Positions 19,501-28,372 of a stretch of 64,000 bases of DNA are shown here, one piece after another (position 1 is the first letter of the stretch; each line of letters opens with the position of its first letter). The DNA comes from JABWBD01 sp040768665. Its GTDB lineage: Bacteria > Planctomycetota > Planctomycetia > Pirellulales > Thermoguttaceae. The position numbers were made by a program, and so were the translations under genes. The notes below the pieces were generated by a model. That model was not told the DNA's origin. It did not search any database and saw nothing but the letters and a program-made list of their open reading frames with translations. The stretch covers positions 151,853 through 215,852 of the forward strand of contig JAXGMN010000024.1 of NCBI GenBank assembly GCA_040768665.1, in the 5' to 3' direction.

Positions 19501-22500
19501 CAAGGCCCCCCACTGTGTGCCCCTCCCAGCGAATTGTGCCGTCGTTGTTGAGTACCGTCGATCCAACGACGATCTCGGGAACGCCGTCGATATCAAGATC
19601 GGCAATCGCCGCGCTGCCCCAATCCACGCCTCCCCAGACCGGCGGGCTTTTCCACTTGAACGTACCGTCATGCTCGAAAGCGATCAGTACGCCGGAATCG
19701 TGAGTGGCAATGATCTCCGGACGACCGTCAACATCGATGTCGCCCGCGGCCACGCCCGAAAATCCTTCCACTTGGTACTGGGGATCGGTCACGTTCCAGA
19801 GGTCGGCGCCGTCGCTTCCACTAACCGCACGGAGCACCTCTCCGGCGCCGAGCGACCGGTGCGAACCCTCCGCAAACCCTGCATAAGTACTGAATACAAT
19901 ATCCGGTATTCCGTCGTCGTTCACATCCACCACGGCCGGTGTCATCATCACCAAGTTCGACTCGGGCCGTGCGCTGAATTCGCTCTTCTGCCACTCGACC
20001 ACCGGATCGAACGCGCCCAGCAGCGGGATATTGCGGCTTGCGGGCCGCGCCAGGTTGTTGCCCTCGTTCGCTTCGGCAATAGCCCCGCCGCTGTCGACCA
20101 TCGCCCAGATGATGTTCCCGGCGAACTGCACTTGCCCGGAAATCTCGGCGCTGACGGCAACACTTCCCCCGCCCGACAACGGAGCCTGGACAGACACGCC
20201 GCCAAGTGTATTGTCGACTGCGGCATCATAAGCTGAATTGCCGTTGAGGTCTTCGAAAAACAGCACGTCCCAGGGCGCCGCCACGTCGCCGCCGCGGTTG
20301 GTCACCCGTGCGGTGATCGTGCCTGAGACGGTCAGGGCCTGGCGGTCATAGACCAGACCGCTGTTGTCCATGTCGCCGATCGTGAGATCGGGCAGAAACG
20401 CATAGAAATGGACGTTGTTCGCCTCATCCGGTTCACGAACTTGTCCCTTGCCCGTGCCGTCGTAATCGGCAACCACGCGGATGGCTTCGACCCCGGAGCG
20501 TGGCACGACGATCGACACATCCTGATACCGGCCCGGTTCCAGCCGGACGGTCGTCACTGTTTGACCCAACAGCGTCCCCCCTTCATCCGGATCGCCATCG
20601 TAGAAGGCGACGGGGATGCCCGCCGGGACGAACAGCGCGCCGCCATTGCCGATGCGGGCGGTAATGGTTACGTCCCTTTCGTCGCCATCGGCCCGGAGAT
20701 ACGACGCCGTCAAGTCGGGCGCATCCAGTGGGCTGCGGTCGAGCAACACGTTGGCGCGATACGTGTTGTGGAGTTCCCAGCTATTGACCTCGAAAGCCGG
20801 GATCCTGCCGTCGTCGTTGACGTTGGTGACGTGGTAGGTGTGCTGGTTCCAGATTTGACGGGCGGAAACCCAGGTATCGGCGGCGTCGCCGATGACGTAG
20901 AGGCCGTTCTCATTGCCGAAACGGTAGTCGTTGGCTACGGCAACGATCTCGGCGTTGCCGTCGGCATCGACGTCGACGATCAGCGGGTACTCGTAGGTAG
21001 TGGCGGTCCCTTTGGCGAGTTGATAGAGAACGTCTCCGTCATCGCCGCGGTAAATCCGCAGAAACAACTCGTCGGAGTAAACGATTTCCGCTTTGCCGTC
21101 GCCATCGAAGTCGAACGCCGACGATCCGCTCTTGTCGGAACTGTGATCCTGCGTCGCGCGGCTCCATTTTATCGAGCCGTCCGTCTCGAAAACGGTATAC
21201 GCATCTCTGCCGGCGACGCCGATCTCCGGCTCGCCATCGCCGTCCACATCGGCGACGACCGGCGCGCCGCCCGACCCGCCGCCGGGTATCGCCACTGGCC
21301 CCCACTTGATCTGCCCTGTGTGTTCCAGCAGATGGATGTTGCCGGCGCTGACGACGACGACCTCTGGAAAGGCATCGTCGTCGAAATTGGCGACGCCCGG
21401 AAATCCGTCTTCAATCTCCGCATTCCAATAGAGGGCGCCGTCCGCGCGATAGGCCGACTTGCCGGCGACGATCTCCGGTGAGCCGTCCGAATCGAGGTCG
21501 GCTACCGCGGAGAGCGGGCCGTAGACGTTGTCGCCGCGGCCGAGTCCGCCCGCCGCGTTGCCTTGCCAGCGGATCGTTCCATCGTTGTTGAGCACCGTGC
21601 CGCCGATGATGATTTCCGGAATTCCGTCCCCTTCGAGATCGGCGATCGCGGCGCTGCCCCAGATGAGTTCACCCCAAAGCGGCGGGCTCTTCCACTTCAA
21701 CGCGCCGTCATGCTCAAAGGCGATGAGAACCGCGGACTCGTGCTGCGCGATGATCTCCGGAAGACCGTCGCCGTCGATATCCCCGACGGCCACTCCGGCC
21801 CGCGCCGCCACCTCGCCCTCAGGATCGGTGACGTTCCACAGATCCGTGCCATCGACGCCGCTCACCGCCCGCAAGATGCCGTCGGTATGGTAGTTCTCGC
21901 CACTGAACGTGCTGAAGACGATGTCGGGGATGTCGTCGCGATCGAGGTCAACCACGGCCGGCAGCATCATCACCTGGTTGGAATCGGGCCGCACGCTGAA
22001 TTCGCCTTTGTGCCATTCGATCACTGGATCGAACTCGCTCGACTGCGGAATCGTCCGGCTGGCAGGCCGTGCGACGTTGTTGCTCTCATCCGCTTCCGCA
22101 ATCGTTCTACCGCTGTCCACCATCGCCCAGACGAAATTCCCTGCGAACCGGACCGGTCCGGAAAGCTCGGCGGCGATCGGCACGCTTGCACCGGCGGGCA
22201 GCGGATCGGTAATCGACACGCCGCCGAGTGCCTGGTCCACCAACACGTCGTAGGCGGCATTGCCGTTGAAGTCTTCGAAGAAGACGACGTCCCAAGGCGT
22301 CGTCACATCACCGCCGCGGTTGGTCACGCTGGCAGTAACGACGCCGTCTACGGTCAGAGATTGGCCGTCGAACGCCAGACCGCCGATGTCGACATCGCCG
22401 ATCACCAAATCCGGGACATCCGTCAGGGCAGTGACTGGTCCGATAGGGTCAACGGGATTTTCAAGCAGCCCTGCGGCGTCGAGCAGGGCGCGGGGTTCGA

Positions 22501-22606
22501 GCAATTCGACAGCCATGCGCCGCAGGAAGTGAGTCCGATGAGGATCGCGTCGCACGGTAGGACATGAGCCAGATCGGCCGCCGCGAACCATTCGAGGAAA
22601 CCTCAT
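16523..22606 (-). CDS. Giant LEPR-XLL surface protein with FG-GAP propellers and CARDB-like domains
   Basis: About 2030 residues. The N-terminus has a basic region followed by MAVELLEPRALLDAAG, the LEPR-XLL motif that marks large planctomycete exported proteins. Two long modules follow, about 679 residues each: a CARDB-like domain (DLVIGDVDIGGLAFDGQSL), an integrin-like FG-GAP propeller (GDIDGDGLPEII, ADVDGDGEPEIGV) and a second CARDB-like domain (VTLTARIGNGGALFVPAGIP). A PPC-like domain, a beta-rich stretch and a C-terminal domain of about 260 residues complete it; the last is shared with the truncated paralogue at 23638-25008. FG-GAP Asp-rich loops normally bind calcium. A cell-surface adhesive or scaffold role is likely. 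Starts at 22630, 22624 and 22606 are all possible. 22606 follows GGGGGAT, whereas 22630 overlaps the small upstream ORF as ATGA. Confidence 0.88.
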   Translation of the reverse strand: MRFPRMVRGGRSGSCPTVRRDPHRTHFLRRMAVELLEPRALLDAAGLLENPVDPIGPVTALTDVPDLVIGDVDIGGLAFDGQSLTVDGVVTASVTNRGGDVTTPWDVVFFEDFNGNAAYDVLVDQALGGVSITDPLPAGASVPIAAELSGPVRFAGNFVWAMVDSGRTIAEADESNNVARPASRTIPQSSEFDPVIEWHKGEFSVRPDSNQVMMLPAVVDLDRDDIPDIVFSTFSGENYHTDGILRAVSGVDGTDLWNVTDPEGEVAARAGVAVGDIDGDGLPEIIAQHESAVLIAFEHDGALKWKSPPLWGELIWGSAAIADLEGDGIPEIIIGGTVLNNDGTIRWQGNAAGGLGRGDNVYGPLSAVADLDSDGSPEIVAGKSAYRADGALYWNAEIEDGFPGVANFDDDAFPEVVVVSAGNIHLLEHTGQIKWGPVAIPGGGSGGAPVVADVDGDGEPEIGVAGRDAYTVFETDGSIKWSRATQDHSSDKSGSSAFDFDGDGKAEIVYSDELFLRIYRGDDGDVLYQLAKGTATTYEYPLIVDVDADGNAEIVAVANDYRFGNENGLYVIGDAADTWVSARQIWNQHTYHVTNVNDDGRIPAFEVNSWELHNTYRANVLLDRSPLDAPDLTASYLRADGDERDVTITARIGNGGALFVPAGIPVAFYDGDPDEGGTLLGQTVTTVRLEPGRYQDVSIVVPRSGVEAIRVVADYDGTGKGQVREPDEANNVHFYAFLPDLTIGDMDNSGLVYDRQALTVSGTITARVTNRGGDVAAPWDVLFFEDLNGNSAYDAAVDNTLGGVSVQAPLSGGGSVAVSAEISGQVQFAGNIIWAMVDSGGAIAEANEGNNLARPASRNIPLLGAFDPVVEWQKSEFSARPESNLVMMTPAVVDVNDDGIPDIVFSTYAGFAEGSHRSLGAGEVLRAVSGSDGADLWNVTDPQYQVEGFSGVAAGDIDVDGRPEIIATHDSGVLIAFEHDGTFKWKSPPVWGGVDWGSAAIADLDIDGVPEIVVGSTVLNNDGTIRWEGHTVGGLGIGGNKNHPLSCVADLDLDGSPEVVSGRSAFHADGSLYWNALISDGFPAIANFDSDPFPEVVIVGNGYAWLLEHTGDVRWGPVTLPGAGHGGAPAIADMDGDGEVEIGVGTAACYAVLDTDGSVLWQNEIQDGSRISSSSAFDFDGDGSAEVVYGDENYLRIYRGADGHLLYEFPKGSSTTCEYPVIADVDADGNAEIVAVASRGGQNGLYIIGDAADTWVSTRQIWNQHTYHVTNVNEDGTIPALEANSWEVHNTYRASFLLNRSPLDAPDLTASYLRADGGAGEVTLTARIGNGGALFVPAGIPVAFYDGDPSEGAVLLGQTVTTVRLEPGDYQDVSIVVPRSNLGEVWVIADDDGTGKGQVREPNEAYNAHHTYVFREESLGTVDFLAMPSLDPSTGALWYSLSAARDAILTIESLDADSEIVLYDADGNELRVSEPVAGGQRIDWPVHQGQTFLVRVRGASDALELRIANLLRHDGETVMIYGTAASDGFVFEASAPLRRVEINGVGYAFAPQEATVFAFDGFEGSDSVRVSGAGGPDTATLRPTSGVFLGEDYRLDATDVEAIDYAGGAGDTVTIWGSKGANTYAAGPGIGEMTGDGVSTLATAETIYARGNGGGDTVVFEDSDGDDVLEYFSTWARMRGEGYFHHVRGFSTMRANAELGQNGTDKVVVRGSGLNDYLKVNPYNADGQTVARFLSGSGSIWHIAFGFDTIVGYGRGGALIDQLFLNDTPGADTFELERLHASLDATDYGVTVTTHGFGTVEARRAFENENADRVDLYDAPHLDHNDTLVGNPEQVTMTGPGYSNNVYNFPLVMAYSNGKGYDTAHFSDLADPNDSRIGVDTFTGRPIFSTLEGSGYRLYARLFDEVHAESKYGLDIANLHGNANGAELTGTATDVRLSGTHSSGSYANHARSFHEVNAFGTSDADKAVLTDATVDLNTYGPPADVPLDELAQLLWLDSFEKIERWDSGTGSKADDIDNIDRVFAWWE

Positions 22607-22626
22607 GACGATCCCCCGCTGCATGA

Positions 22627-22728
22627 TCATGTTGCCTGCTCTTGGGAAAAGTCGCCCGGCCGATCGACGCGGGCGAGCGCTTCGAGCAGTTTGTCGTGAA
22701 TGCGCGGTTGCTTCTTCGCCTTTGCCAT
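22627..22728 (-). CDS. Small ORF (33 aa) coupled to the surface-protein gene
   Basis: It reads MAKAKKQPRIHDKLLEAL...RVDRPGDFSQEQAT and stops at TGA 22627-22629, overlapping the earliest ATG of the surface-protein gene as ATGA. The stretch LLEALARVDRPGDF resembles the N-terminus of a planctomycete 2-oxoglutarate/Fe(II)-oxygenase-like family. This may therefore be the stub of a truncated gene now acting as a leader peptide, or a genuine small basic protein. The resemblance is from memory and unverified. Confidence 0.45.
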   Translation of the reverse strand: MAKAKKQPRIHDKLLEALARVDRPGDFSQEQAT

Positions 22729-22840
22729 GAAAACGCCTTTCAAGAGGTTCACTGACCGGGAGGCCGCACGAGGACTTCGCGCAAATTCTAATTCACGTCG
22801 CCAACGGCGGCAATCACTCGAAGCATTCGGAGCATTCGAT

Positions 22841-23030
22841 CCCACGCGCATTACCATACCTCGGGCCAGGGGCACTTGTACCAGGCGCGCTTCAAGAGTT
22901 TTCCTGTGGCGGATGACGACCATTTCCTGGTGGTCTGCCGTTACGTGGAGCGAAATCCGCTGCGCGCGGGCTTCGTAGAACGCGCGGAGTACCAGCCGGA
23001 CCGTTCGGAGTCGATCTCGCGCCGGGTGTC
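22841..23030 (+). pseudogene. REP-associated tyrosine transposase (RAYT) remnant
   Basis: One frame reads AHYHTSGQGHLYQARFKSF then PVADDDHFLVVCRYVERNP and LRAGFVERAE. This is the signature C-terminal half of Y1/IS200-like RAYT transposases (GHLYQGRFKSFPV, YVERNPLRAGLV). The HUH-containing N-terminal half and the catalytic Tyr region are missing, there is no start codon, and after RAE the frame drifts. RAYTs mobilise palindromic REP-type repeats, so this is a likely link to the family-1 repeats in the window. It lies just upstream of a family-2 repeat copy. Confidence 0.82.
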
Positions 23031-23078
23031 ATTGCGGCAGAATGCCGAACTCACTTCCCACACGACGACCAGCAGATT

Positions 23079-23538
23079 GCTGTTACGGGCATTCGGATGT
23101 GGTGCCCAAGGTCGCGATTTCTCAGAACGGAGGCACTTTGGGCACCACGCGCTTCTGGGTGGTAAAGTGACCAGGGAGCCACAGCCGGCGGTCAAAGGAT
23201 CGCCCGCTCTCCCAACCGCTGTTCGGCGGAGGAGAGTCGCCGGGAGTGGCGGGGGTGAATACCAGGTTGTCAAAGAGCTCCGGAGCGGCGAGCCGCGAAG
23301 TCGGCCGGTGTCGGCCCGGGGGACATATGTTCGCATGTCCCGTTACCGGTCTCATTGTTGTCAATGCGGCGCGAGGTGTCAAGCGGATTTCCGGATCCAA
23401 GGGCGTAAGTAATTGCGGGCATTGGAGTTATTGCGCCGTCGGTGTGCGTCGAAAGCACGTCACGCAGAACGGCACAGACCGGGATTGGCCGGCCCATCTT
23501 TGGAGTGCGCGTGACTCGTCACCGCTTTCTTTGCCTCC
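23079..23538 (+). repeat. Family-2 structured repeat, copy A2
   Basis: Hairpin 1 arms are GTGGTGCCCAA (23099-23109) and TTGGGCACCAC (23138-23148), with loop CGATTTCTCAGAACGGAGG. Further on are TTGTCAAAGAGCT, the second hairpin GGGACATATGTTCGCATGTCC and GTCAATGCGGCGCGA. It is close to identical to 15441-15883 along its length and continues directly into the duplicated trailer at 23539. Confidence 0.82.
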
Positions 23539-23659
23539 ATGCTAGCTGCCGAACCTCATTCACGCGTGGGCCGAGCCCACGGGGGTCGTTAGGGAGCAAA
23601 ACTCGCTGCCGAGCACACGGTCGAGCAGCAAGTGTTTTCACCTCCGCAGACGTGCGCCG
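23539..23659 (-). repeat. Conserved 3' trailer, copy 2
   Basis: Duplicate of 16403-16522, with the palindrome CGTGGGCCGAGCCCACG intact. It follows the broken paralogue of the giant surface protein and abuts the family-2 repeat with no intervening block. Confidence 0.6.
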
Positions 23660-25008
23660 TCACTCCCACCAGGCAAAGACCTGTCGATGTTGTCGATGTC
23701 GTCCGCCTTGCTGCCCGTGCTGCTATTCCAACGTTCGATCTTCTCGAAGCTATCGAGCCAGAGGATCTGCGCCAATTCGTCCAGCGGAACGTCGGCGGGC
23801 GGGCCGTAGCTGTCCAGGTCGACCGTGGTGTCCGTAAGCACCGCCTTATCCGCGTCGCTGGTCCCGAAGGCGTTCACCTTGTGGAACAATCGAGCGGAGT
23901 TGGCATAAGAGCCCGAGGAGTGTGTGCCGGAGAGTTGCACTTCCCTAGCGGTAGCGGTGAGTTCAGCCGGATTGACGGGTGCAGCCGGATTGGTATTGCC
24001 ATACAGATTGGCGATGTCCTGGCCATACCGCGATTCCGCATGCACCTCGTCGAACAATCGGGCCCAAAGCCTGTATTCGGGACCCTCTAGCACCGAGAAC
24101 AGCGGCCGCCCGGTGAACGTGTCCACCCCGGTCCGGGTATCGCTCGGATCAGCCAGGTCGGAGAAGTGCGCCGTGTCATATCCTTGGCCGCTACTGAACA
24201 CTTTGACCGACGGGAAATCCAGGGCCTTGTTGACGTACCCGGGCCCACTCAGGGTCACCTCCTGCGGATCGCCCACCACGGTATCGTTGTGTTCCGGCCG
24301 TGAGGAATCGCCCAGACTGATCTCGTCCGCACCGTCGTTCACGTAGGCTCGCCGGACTTCCACCGTGCCGAAGCCGTGGGTCGTGACGCTGATCCCGTAT
24401 TCCGGCGAGTCCAGGCTCGCCTGCAGCCGCCGGACGTCGACCTTGTCCGCGCCAGGCACGTCGCCGCCAACCACAGTATTGTCGGCCTCCTGGATTTCAA
24501 TACCGCGCGAACCGTTCGGTATAGCCGCCGTTCCCGTCGCGTCTGTGCCGATGTAGTTTCCTTGGATGGTGTTGCCAGAGGTGCCAACGCCGGCAAGGAA
24601 GACCCCGTCTATTGTGTTTCCGGAGATAATATTACCGGTTCCAGCGGCCACTCCTCCAACGGTGTTCAACGACGCACCGCCGAAGACGATCACACCGGCA
24701 AAGCTGTTGGCAATGGCGTTGAGCCCCGTAGCGTCTGTTCCGATGAAATTCCCTTGAATGAGGTTCTCCGTGGCGTCTTGCCCGATAATTGACACACCGG
24801 AGGACTGCTGGCCGGAAATCACGTTCCGTGCATGTGCCGTCGATCCACCAATACGATTCCCACTTGCGTTGTCCAGCCGAATGCCGTCTACTGCGTTACC
24901 CAGCCCCTGTGAACCGCTGGCGTCAGTGCCGATGTAATTTCCCTCGATCACGTTGTCATGAGAACCGAACACGGACCGGAGAGCCACTGGATCAGGTGGC
25001 GAGGTCAA
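23638..25008 (-). pseudogene. Truncated, frameshifted paralogue of the giant surface protein
   Basis: The N-terminal part is parallel beta-helix repeats of the type NVIEGNYIGTDASG, ENLIQGNFIGTDATG and NTIQGNYIGTDATG. From about residue 195 it matches the C-terminal domain of the 16523-22606 protein (TTHGFGTVEVRRAYVNDG, VNAFGTSDADKAVLTD, DELAQILWLDSFEKIERW). There is no signal peptide or LEPR-XLL region: homology stops at GSHDNVIEG, next to the start codon of the facing sigma-factor gene at 24958. Near the C-terminus one base is missing compared with the paralogue. The shared ending VFAWWE* (stop at 23660-23662) is therefore read out of frame as SLPGGSD. Both ends are damaged. Confidence 0.8.
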
Positions 25009-25565
25009 TTCGATGAGGCCGCGACGGACCGGTTCACCTCGCGCGCCGAAAACTCGGCGATGCTCCCCGCCGCGTTGCCGACGAGAAAGACATCGTCCTC
25101 AGTGCTTTCAACAGTTTCTGCCAGCGGGCCAAGCAGCGAAAATTCCCCGACCTGGCCGACCGGCACGACCTCTGGCAGATCCTGGTCATGATCACCGCCC
25201 GCAAAGCCCACAACCAGACAAAGCGGGATCAGCGACTCAAGCGGGGCGGCGGCGCCGTCCGCGGCGATTCGGCCTTCGAAAAGCTCACACAGAACGGCGA
25301 AGAGGACGGCATCGCCGGAATCATCGGCCGCGAGCCGTCCCCCGAATTCGCCGCGGAGGCAGCCGAGACCTACCGTCAGATCCTCCTGGCCCTCGACAGC
25401 CCGGTGCTCCGCGATATCGTTCGCTGGAAGATGGAAGGCTGCACCAACCAGGAGATCGCCGACTGGCTCTCGTGCAGCGTCCGCACCGTCGAAAGAAAAC
25501 TGCGACTCAGCCGCCAGAAACTCAGCGAGGGTGTTTTCGATGGCCCCGACTCCCTCAAACCGTGA
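24958..25565 (+). pseudogene. ECF-type RNA polymerase sigma factor, broken
   Basis: The N-terminus is read from ATG 24958 (ESHWIRWRGQFDEAATDRF). A different frame picks up at about 25030 with VHLARRKLGDAPRRVADEKD and continues DIVLSAFNSFCQRAKQRKF to the stop at 25565. The frame change plus a small loss removes the usual LWxRYFxRL link of region 2. Region 4 is intact, with a helix-turn-helix MEGCTNQEIADWLSCSVRTV ahead of ERKLRLSRQKL. This sigma class normally precedes a Ser/Thr kinase gene, as here, where the kinase start overlaps its last 26 bases. As it stands it cannot make a complete sigma factor unless translated by frameshifting. Confidence 0.75.
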
Positions 25566-27054
25566 CGCCCCGCCTCCACTCTCCGTCGCCGAACGCATCG
25601 ACCAAGTCTGCGACCGCTTCGAGGCTGCCTGGCAATCCGGCTCCCCTCCGGCGCTCGACCGCGACATTGCCCTGAAGATCCCGCGGCTGGACACACTCGT
25701 CGAGGAGGAAGACGCCGCGCGATTTCTCCGCGAAGCGCGTGCGGCGGGCCAACTCCACCACCCCCATATCGTGCCCGTCTACGAAGCCTGCAACGTCGGG
25801 CCGACCTACTACATCGCCAGGGCTTACATCGACGGGAAGACGCTCCGCGAAGACTTGGAGTCCGGCCGGCGATTTGCTCCTCGCGAAGCGGCTGTCTTGA
25901 CGATCCAGCTTGCCAGGGCGTTGGATTACGCGCACGGCAAAGGGATCGTCCACCGGGACATGAAGCCCGACAACATCATCTTCGACGCCGACGGCGAGCC
26001 GTACATCATGGATTTCGGCCTGGCTCGTCGCGACGAAGGTGAGGCCCTTCGCACAATGGAAGGCACCCGGCTGGGGACACCGGCGTACATGAGCCCCGAG
26101 CAGGCGCGCGGCGAAAGCCACCTCGCCGATGCGCGGAGCGACGTCTGGAGCCTGGGCGTGATCCTGTACGAACTGCTCGCTGGTCGGCGGCCCTACGAGG
26201 GCACCACCAGCGAAATTCTCCAGTCCATCCAGTCCGACGACGTCGTACCGCTGCGAAGGTGGAATCGGTCGAACCCCAAGGACCTGGAGACGATCTGCCT
26301 GAAGTGTCTCCGCAAAGAGCGGCAACACCGCTACCCTTCCGTTCAAGAGCTGGCCGATGATCTCGAGCGCTTCATCAACGACGAACCCGTCCGGGCTCGC
26401 CGGATCGGTCCGCTCGCGCGAACTATAAAGTACTGCCGGCGCCACCCGGGCAGGGCCTCGGCGGCCGCCCTTTTCCTGGCCTTCAGCGTTCTCCTGGCGG
26501 CAGCGTTGTTCAAAGTCAGTCGGGCCCGCGAACGCGAGAACGAAGCCCGCCGCTACGCCGAGGAAGTCTTCGCGTGGTCCGCCGAGTCGCTCGGAAGGCT
26601 CGAAAATGCTCTCTTCTACCACGACCGCTTCATGAAGGACGACGGCTACCGCGATCTGCAAGGCGATCTGCTCAAGATCTCCACCGAACACTACGGCCGG
26701 ATCGCCCGAACTAAGAGCGAGGACCCGGTTGATTTTCCCTTCCTCGAATCGCAGCGGGGCGACGCCCACTGGCGCCTGGCCACCGTCGAGGTCCGCAACG
26801 CCTATGCCGCAGCCACCCCGCAGAAAAAGCAGACCTCGCTGGCCAACGCCCTGACGCACTTCACCCAAATGGAGAAGATCTTCTCCACATTGCGTCTGGC
26901 GCATCCGAACCATGTCCTCTACCATTTCCGCTACGCATGGAGCCGCGGCTGGCGAGGCTACCTGTTGAACTCGGCCGTTACAGCGAAGCAGCGCACGAAT
27001 GCGAGACGGCGGCCGAAATGCTCAAGCGCTCCCGGCATCCCCAGGCCCAAGTGA
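25540..27054 (+). pseudogene. Membrane Ser/Thr protein kinase with lost glycine loop (first part)
   Basis: The start used is ATG 25540, inside the sigma-factor tail (ATG 25531 is the alternative). After about 38 residues the protein jumps straight to LDRDIALKIPRL. The catalytic Lys (about 45) is kept, but the glycine-rich ATP loop that should precede it (GRGGMGxVYxA) is absent, an apparently in-frame internal deletion. The rest of the kinase is present: HRDMKPDN (about 138), DFG (about 158), GTPAYMSPEQARG and SDVWSLGVILYELLAG. A membrane helix (AAALFLAFSVLLAAALF, about 306-325) precedes an extracytoplasmic part. A frameshift at about 26955-26965 separates it from its TPR region. The kinase is probably inactive. 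Confidence 0.8.
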
Positions 27055-27857
27055 AGCTGGGCGCCTGCTACCTCGAGCTTGCCCTGATCGCCGCCCGCCG
27101 CCGAGACGGGGACCGCGCCCACGCACTCGCCCGCAAGGCCGCCGAGACCATCGATTCCGCCCCGCCCACCTCCGACGCCTTCATCGAGACCGACCGCAGA
27201 TTCTACCGCAACCAGCGCTTGCCGGAGGTGGCCCAAGAGCTTGCCGACGCCGGCATCTACCACGTCGCCCGCAAGATGTTCGAGCACGCAACCCAAAAAT
27301 CTCCCGACGACCCGTGGCCCTGGTACCATCGCGCGATCGCCGAATTGGGCTGCGGCGACGAAGCCGCCTATCGCAACATCCGCGCCGAACTCCTCACCCG
27401 ATTCGGCTCCGGTGAGCAACCCAGCGACCGGATCGCCTACGTCTTCGCACCGATCCCGCTTGCCGAGCCGGCGGGCGACCAGCGCCCCGCGCTCGCCGCC
27501 ATCGCCGAAAAGCTCTCCGATCCACGCCCGCGCGCGGCAGTCCTGTACCGCCTCGGAAGGTACGAAGATGCGATTGCCTGCCTTCAGGAGCGAAACGACG
27601 GTCGCGCCTGGGACCACTTGCTCATGGCGTTAAGCCACGCGCGCCTCGGCCAACCCGACTGCGCCGGGCAGTCTCTCCAGTCGGCACTCGACTGGCTCGA
27701 CGAAGTCAAAGCCGGCATCCAGCAGCCGGGATGGACCGAACGGCTCGAAACGCAATTCCTCCTCGACGAGGCTCGGGGCCTGCAGATTCATCGCGATGCG
27801 TCGCCCAACTCGCACTCCACAGGAAAACGTTCTTCCCCAACTTCGCCGCTTCAATGA
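26937..27857 (+). pseudogene. TPR-like C-terminal part of the frameshifted kinase
   Basis: This frame continues the kinase ectodomain after the frameshift, with ELGRYSEAAHECETAAEML replacing the out-of-frame NSAVTAKQRTNARRRP. It carries helical repeats of TPR type (YHVARKMFEHATQKSPDDPW, PWYHRAIAELGCGDEAAY, YRLGRYEDAIACLQER, MALSHARLGQPDCAGQSLQ) and ends at 27857. In intact homologues kinase, transmembrane helix and TPR region form one chain. The ATG at 26937 is in a poor context, so separate expression is doubtful. Confidence 0.75.
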
Positions 27858-27910
27858 ATTGCCTATGAAGGCAATTCGCCAAAGCCAGTCAGGACCGAAA
27901 TCCTTGATTA

Positions 27911-28372
27911 TCAGTCGGGATTCATCGCGCTGGTCGGCGTCACAACAGTGATGCCGGGCACGAAGGTGACCAGACGAAGGAAATGCCGTGTGTTGAACGT
28001 CAGAATAGCGTCGATATGATGAACCTGACAGATCGCGACAAGCCGAACATCATGCACCTGCTTGCCTATGGCAGCCGAGGCATTTGCCAGTGACTTCCAT
28101 GCCGGGTAGATGTCGGGGGTATCCGACACGAGAGCAAAGAGAGATTCGAATTCACCCGCTTTCGCTTCTGCCTCCGAAACGGACAACTCAAGACCATTTG
28201 CCGACCGAGGACGGGTTGCGAAATTGCGGAACTCGATCAGGTTTTGTGCGGCCGTCAGCAGTGTTTGCTGCCGCCGACGCAGTTCCACAACGGCAGCCCT
28301 GGCCAAGGCATGACCCGGATCATCGGTGTTCGCCAGCCTTCCCAGGAGGCTCGTATCGACGAGGAACCGCAT
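27911..28372 (-). CDS. PIN-domain ribonuclease toxin (VapC-like)
   Basis: A 153-residue PIN domain. The first catalytic acid is Asp6 in MRFLVDTSLLGRLAN. A Glu follows in LIEFRNFATRP and an Asp in HDVRLVAICQVHHIDAILT, with FNTRHF at the end of the fold. VapC-type toxins cleave RNA using a metal centre formed by these acids. The start ATG 28372 overlaps the antitoxin stop (TGATG), which fixes the start and shows coupling. The longer in-frame extension upstream lies inside the antitoxin gene and is rejected. Confidence 0.88.
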   Translation of the reverse strand: MRFLVDTSLLGRLANTDDPGHALARAAVVELRRRQQTLLTAAQNLIEFRNFATRPRSANGLELSVSEAEAKAGEFESLFALVSDTPDIYPAWKSLANASAAIGKQVHDVRLVAICQVHHIDAILTFNTRHFLRLVTFVPGITVVTPTSAMNPD

